Below are positions 6,507 through 7,863 of a DNA stretch of 7,863 bases, in pieces. Origin of the DNA: Candidatus Limimorpha equi (lineage in GTDB: Bacteria > Bacteroidota > Bacteroidia > Bacteroidales > F082); assembly GCA_018065885.1 (NCBI GenBank), contig JAGHSL010000384.1, forward strand, positions 1-7,863, written 5' to 3'. Under the pieces are notes generated by a model, which saw only the letters and a program-made list of their open reading frames with translations, was not told where the DNA came from and searched no databases. Made by a program: the position numbers and the translations under genes. Numbering within the stretch: the stretch's first letter is position 1; every line of letters begins with the position of its first letter.

Positions 6507-7010
6507 ATGAAGAAAGTGTTATTAGTTGCCGCAGCTGTAATGTTTGCGCTCTGCTCGTGTGGGAAAACTGATTTGACTGAACAGATTCCGCAGTTGAAAG
6601 GTTCTTGGCAATGGAAGCAAACCATAGTCGGAGGTTTTGTCGGAATAATCAATTCTGATGTAGAAAAAGAAATTGTTCTCACGTTTGGTGATGATAACCG
6701 ACTAAGCATCAGTCTCAATGGAGAAATCGTGGTTTCGGGAGAGACCTATTCATGCAAGAAAACCAATGGCAATGAATATGGTGATTATGTGATTTCCTTG
6801 CCTAAGGAAATCCGAAGCAAAGTCGCCAATTGTCTTGGCTTGCCGGAAAAAAGTGTCGTGATAGATGGTTATATCCGTTTCGGAGCAAACCTAATAAATG
6901 ATGAATCAGTCTGTCTTGTCATCACTGATGTAAAAGGTGAAAATATGGGTGTTGAAGGCGGTGATGATTTCTATCGCTATTCGGCATTTGTTCCAGCGGT
7001 ATTGTACTAA
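6507..7010 (+). CDS. small lipoprotein of unknown function
   Basis: This is a 167-residue protein with a lipoprotein signal (M-K-K-V-L-L-V-A-A-A start, Cys18 in L-C-S-C-G as the likely lipidated residue). The +1 C-G is common in Bacteroidota lipoproteins. The mature part is beta-rich. It has a G-S-W-Q-W-K-Q-T segment at 32-39 and an E-I-V-L-T-F strand at 55-60. S-I-S-L-N-G-E-I-V-V-S-G follows at 67-78, a pattern seen in small lipocalin-like lipoproteins of this phylum, but I cannot name the family. It lies 65 bases after the barrel protein on the same strand. That AT-rich gap could hold its own promoter, so it may be the last gene of the sigma operon or a separate unit. Its TAA overlaps the stop of the gene on the other strand. 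Confidence 0.8.
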   Translation: MKKVLLVAAAVMFALCSCGKTDLTEQIPQLKGSWQWKQTIVGGFVGIINSDVEKEIVLTFGDDNRLSISLNGEIVVSGETYSCKKTNGNEYGDYVISLPKEIRSKVANCLGLPEKSVVIDGYIRFGANLINDESVCLVITDVKGENMGVEGGDDFYRYSAFVPAVLY

Positions 7011-7531
7011 TAGTCTATGCCAAGCACATGATAGATGGAGTTGTCCAACGATTCCATCTGCTTCAGTACATAATGTCTTTTGGCTCTTTTCTCATAGCAA
7101 GAGCCAAGTGCAGAAGAAGCCTTGAGAACATAGGAACGCAAGGCATCAGCATCCTTTTGGCTGATACGCCTGAACAGACCTGAAAAAGAGTTCCATGCTT
7201 CCCTATATGTCTCGGAAGGCATTCCGTAAAGCCTGTCGTGAATTTCAGACAGTTCCTTAAGTCGGTTGATGTATTTGCTTTCGATCCCATAACCGTTCAT
7301 GTAATAGGCGAACAGGTAGGCTTTGGCTTCAAGCGGCATTAGTTCATAGAAAGCGTACCTTAGCAGGTCTTCATCGGAAAGGTCGGAAGGCATGATGCCT
7401 AGGCTTGTGAATTTGTCAACAGACTTATCACTTACCTTGAGCATCTTCTTGTACAACCTAATGTTGACTCCAAAACCTTTCAGCCAATCGTCGGCATAGT
7501 GGAAACATTCGCTTTCTATGTTACCACGCAA
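7007..7531 (-). CDS. unrecognised helical protein with doubtful or lost 5' end
   Basis: From TTG 7531 this gives 174 residues; there is no in-frame ATG until residue 30. The frame stays open upstream as T-K-K-I-I-K-K-C before a TAG at 7556-7558, so the original start may have lain further upstream, where insertion-sequence DNA now sits. The product is soluble and predicted mainly helical, with charged/aromatic stretches such as L-R-Y-A-F-Y-E-L (57-64) and Y-L-F-A-Y-Y-M (72-78). I see no signal peptide, membrane segment or known motif and cannot assign a family. Codon use looks like that of a real gene and the frame is long and uninterrupted. Its TAG overlaps the TAA of the converging lipoprotein gene by 4 bases. 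The TTG could be a true start, but the missing ATG next to an IS end makes truncation at least as likely. Confidence 0.6.
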   Translation of the reverse strand: MRGNIESECFHYADDWLKGFGVNIRLYKKMLKVSDKSVDKFTSLGIMPSDLSDEDLLRYAFYELMPLEAKAYLFAYYMNGYGIESKYINRLKELSEIHDRLYGMPSETYREAWNSFSGLFRRISQKDADALRSYVLKASSALGSCYEKRAKRHYVLKQMESLDNSIYHVLGIDY

Positions 7532-7628
7532 GCATTTTTTGATAATTTTTTTCGTCTAGGCCTGTTTTCACCCATTTGCCCTGGCAGTTTCCTGTAACCG
7601 GCATAGTCCTCAAAGCATCGTGGTGTCC

Positions 7629-7736
7629 GCAGGCCGGCGGGCTTCGCTTGCCGCCGCCCCACGCACACCGCGCTGCTTTTGCGGTTAATTAATAAGGCGG
7701 CTCGTTTCTTTCCGGGTTGCGATGTCCCCGGCCTGC
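7629..7736. repeat. hairpin and 9-bp inverted repeat in the non-coding end of the insertion sequence
   Basis: CGGCGG at 7635-7640 pairs perfectly with CCGCCG at 7651-7656 around a 10-base loop. An overlapping 9-base arm, GCAGGCCGG (7629-7637), is the exact reverse complement of CCGGCCTGC (7728-7736), which lies inside the transposase 3' end. The two pairings compete for bases 7635-7637. The segment follows the transposase stop and could belong to a structured RNA or act as a terminator, but it has no T-run at the transcript end. The pairings are seen in the sequence; the role is inferred, and GC-rich DNA gives such matches more easily. Confidence 0.4.
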
Positions 7737-7863
7737 AGTTTCCTTTTCCATTCGTGCCCCTCTTCGTAGTCGCATCCGTTTTTGACGAGTGAGAACATTA
7801 TGTGTATCAGCTTGTTCCTTACGTTGTTGAGTGCCAGCCCCTTCGGCTTCCCTGCCGCCACAA
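7685..7863 (-). CDS. C-terminal end of an IS110-family-like transposase, partial at the window edge
   Basis: The last 59 codons are present, ending in TAA at 7685-7687; the start lies beyond the window. The translation begins V-A-A-G-K-P-K-G-L-A-L-N-N-V-R-N-K-L-I-H and ends E-T-S-R-L-I-N. A G-K-P-K followed by hydrophobic residues, then R-x-K-L and a 'V-x-x-G' turn (here L-V-K-N-G), is typical of the end of the C-terminal (Transposase_20) domain of IS110/IS1111 enzymes. These are RuvC-like DEDD recombinases with a serine in the C-terminal domain. The catalytic residues lie outside the window, so activity cannot be judged. Another transposase family cannot be excluded on 59 residues. Confidence 0.6.
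   Translation of the reverse strand, partial: VAAGKPKGLALNNVRNKLIHIMFSLVKNGCDYEEGHEWKRKLQAGDIATRKETSRLIN

Larger units (their letters stand above)
7559..7863 (-). mobile_element. end of an IS110-family-like insertion sequence, partial
   Basis: At about 7556-7560 the sequence changes from AT-rich (runs of T at 7535-7552) to distinctly GC-rich DNA, which continues to the window edge. It contains the end of a transposase gene on the minus strand and a non-coding tail of about 125 bases. The boundary is placed by this composition change and by the end of the open frame of the neighbouring gene; no terminal repeat or target duplication is visible. IS110-type elements often lack clear terminal inverted repeats, so this does not argue against the call. 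Confidence 0.55.

Overview
The window looks like chromosomal DNA from a member of the Bacteroidota, most likely the order Bacteroidales. This rests on the gene order parA-parB-DUF5683-dapB-lepB, a Bacteroidota-type -7 promoter box (TAnnTTTG) ahead of parA, the lack of clear Shine-Dalgarno sequences, a lipoprotein ending its signal in S-C-G, and exported proteins cut before Gln (A|Q). No genus can be named from the sequence.

Left part (1-3762, all minus strand): a tightly packed chromosome-partition operon reads right to left. ParA ATPase, ParB CTPase/DNA-binding protein, an exported DUF5683 protein and DapB (lysine/peptidoglycan precursor synthesis) are separated by only 1 to 6 bases. After a 50-base gap comes signal peptidase I (lepB), which has an N-terminal DUF5684-like membrane domain. 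lepB is broken by one in-frame TAA at 205-207, just before the catalytic-serine box. The frame is otherwise open to the window edge, so lepB is a fresh nonsense allele, a split gene or a sequence error.

Centre (3763-3925): a divergent intergenic region. It holds the parA -7 box and a pair of inverted 9-mers (TTATCAACA / TGTTGATAA) that resemble DnaA boxes.

Right-centre (3926-7010, plus strand): an ECF sigma factor is followed after 1 base by a single-pass membrane protein in the anti-sigma position. Next comes an exported two-part protein, with an adhesin-head-like beta-rich domain followed by an outer-membrane beta-barrel-like domain, and then a small lipoprotein. This looks like a self-contained cell-envelope signalling unit: a sigma factor, a membrane-anchored controller and surface or outer-membrane outputs. 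The function is inferred, not shown.

Right end (7007-7863, minus strand): an unrecognised helical protein whose stop codon overlaps that of the lipoprotein and whose 5' end lacks an ATG. It abuts a GC-richer segment carrying the last 59 codons of an IS110-family-like transposase and about 130 bases of non-coding, hairpin-forming DNA after it. The insertion sequence has probably removed or displaced the start of the neighbouring gene.

No tRNA, rRNA, CRISPR array or canonical parS site was seen.
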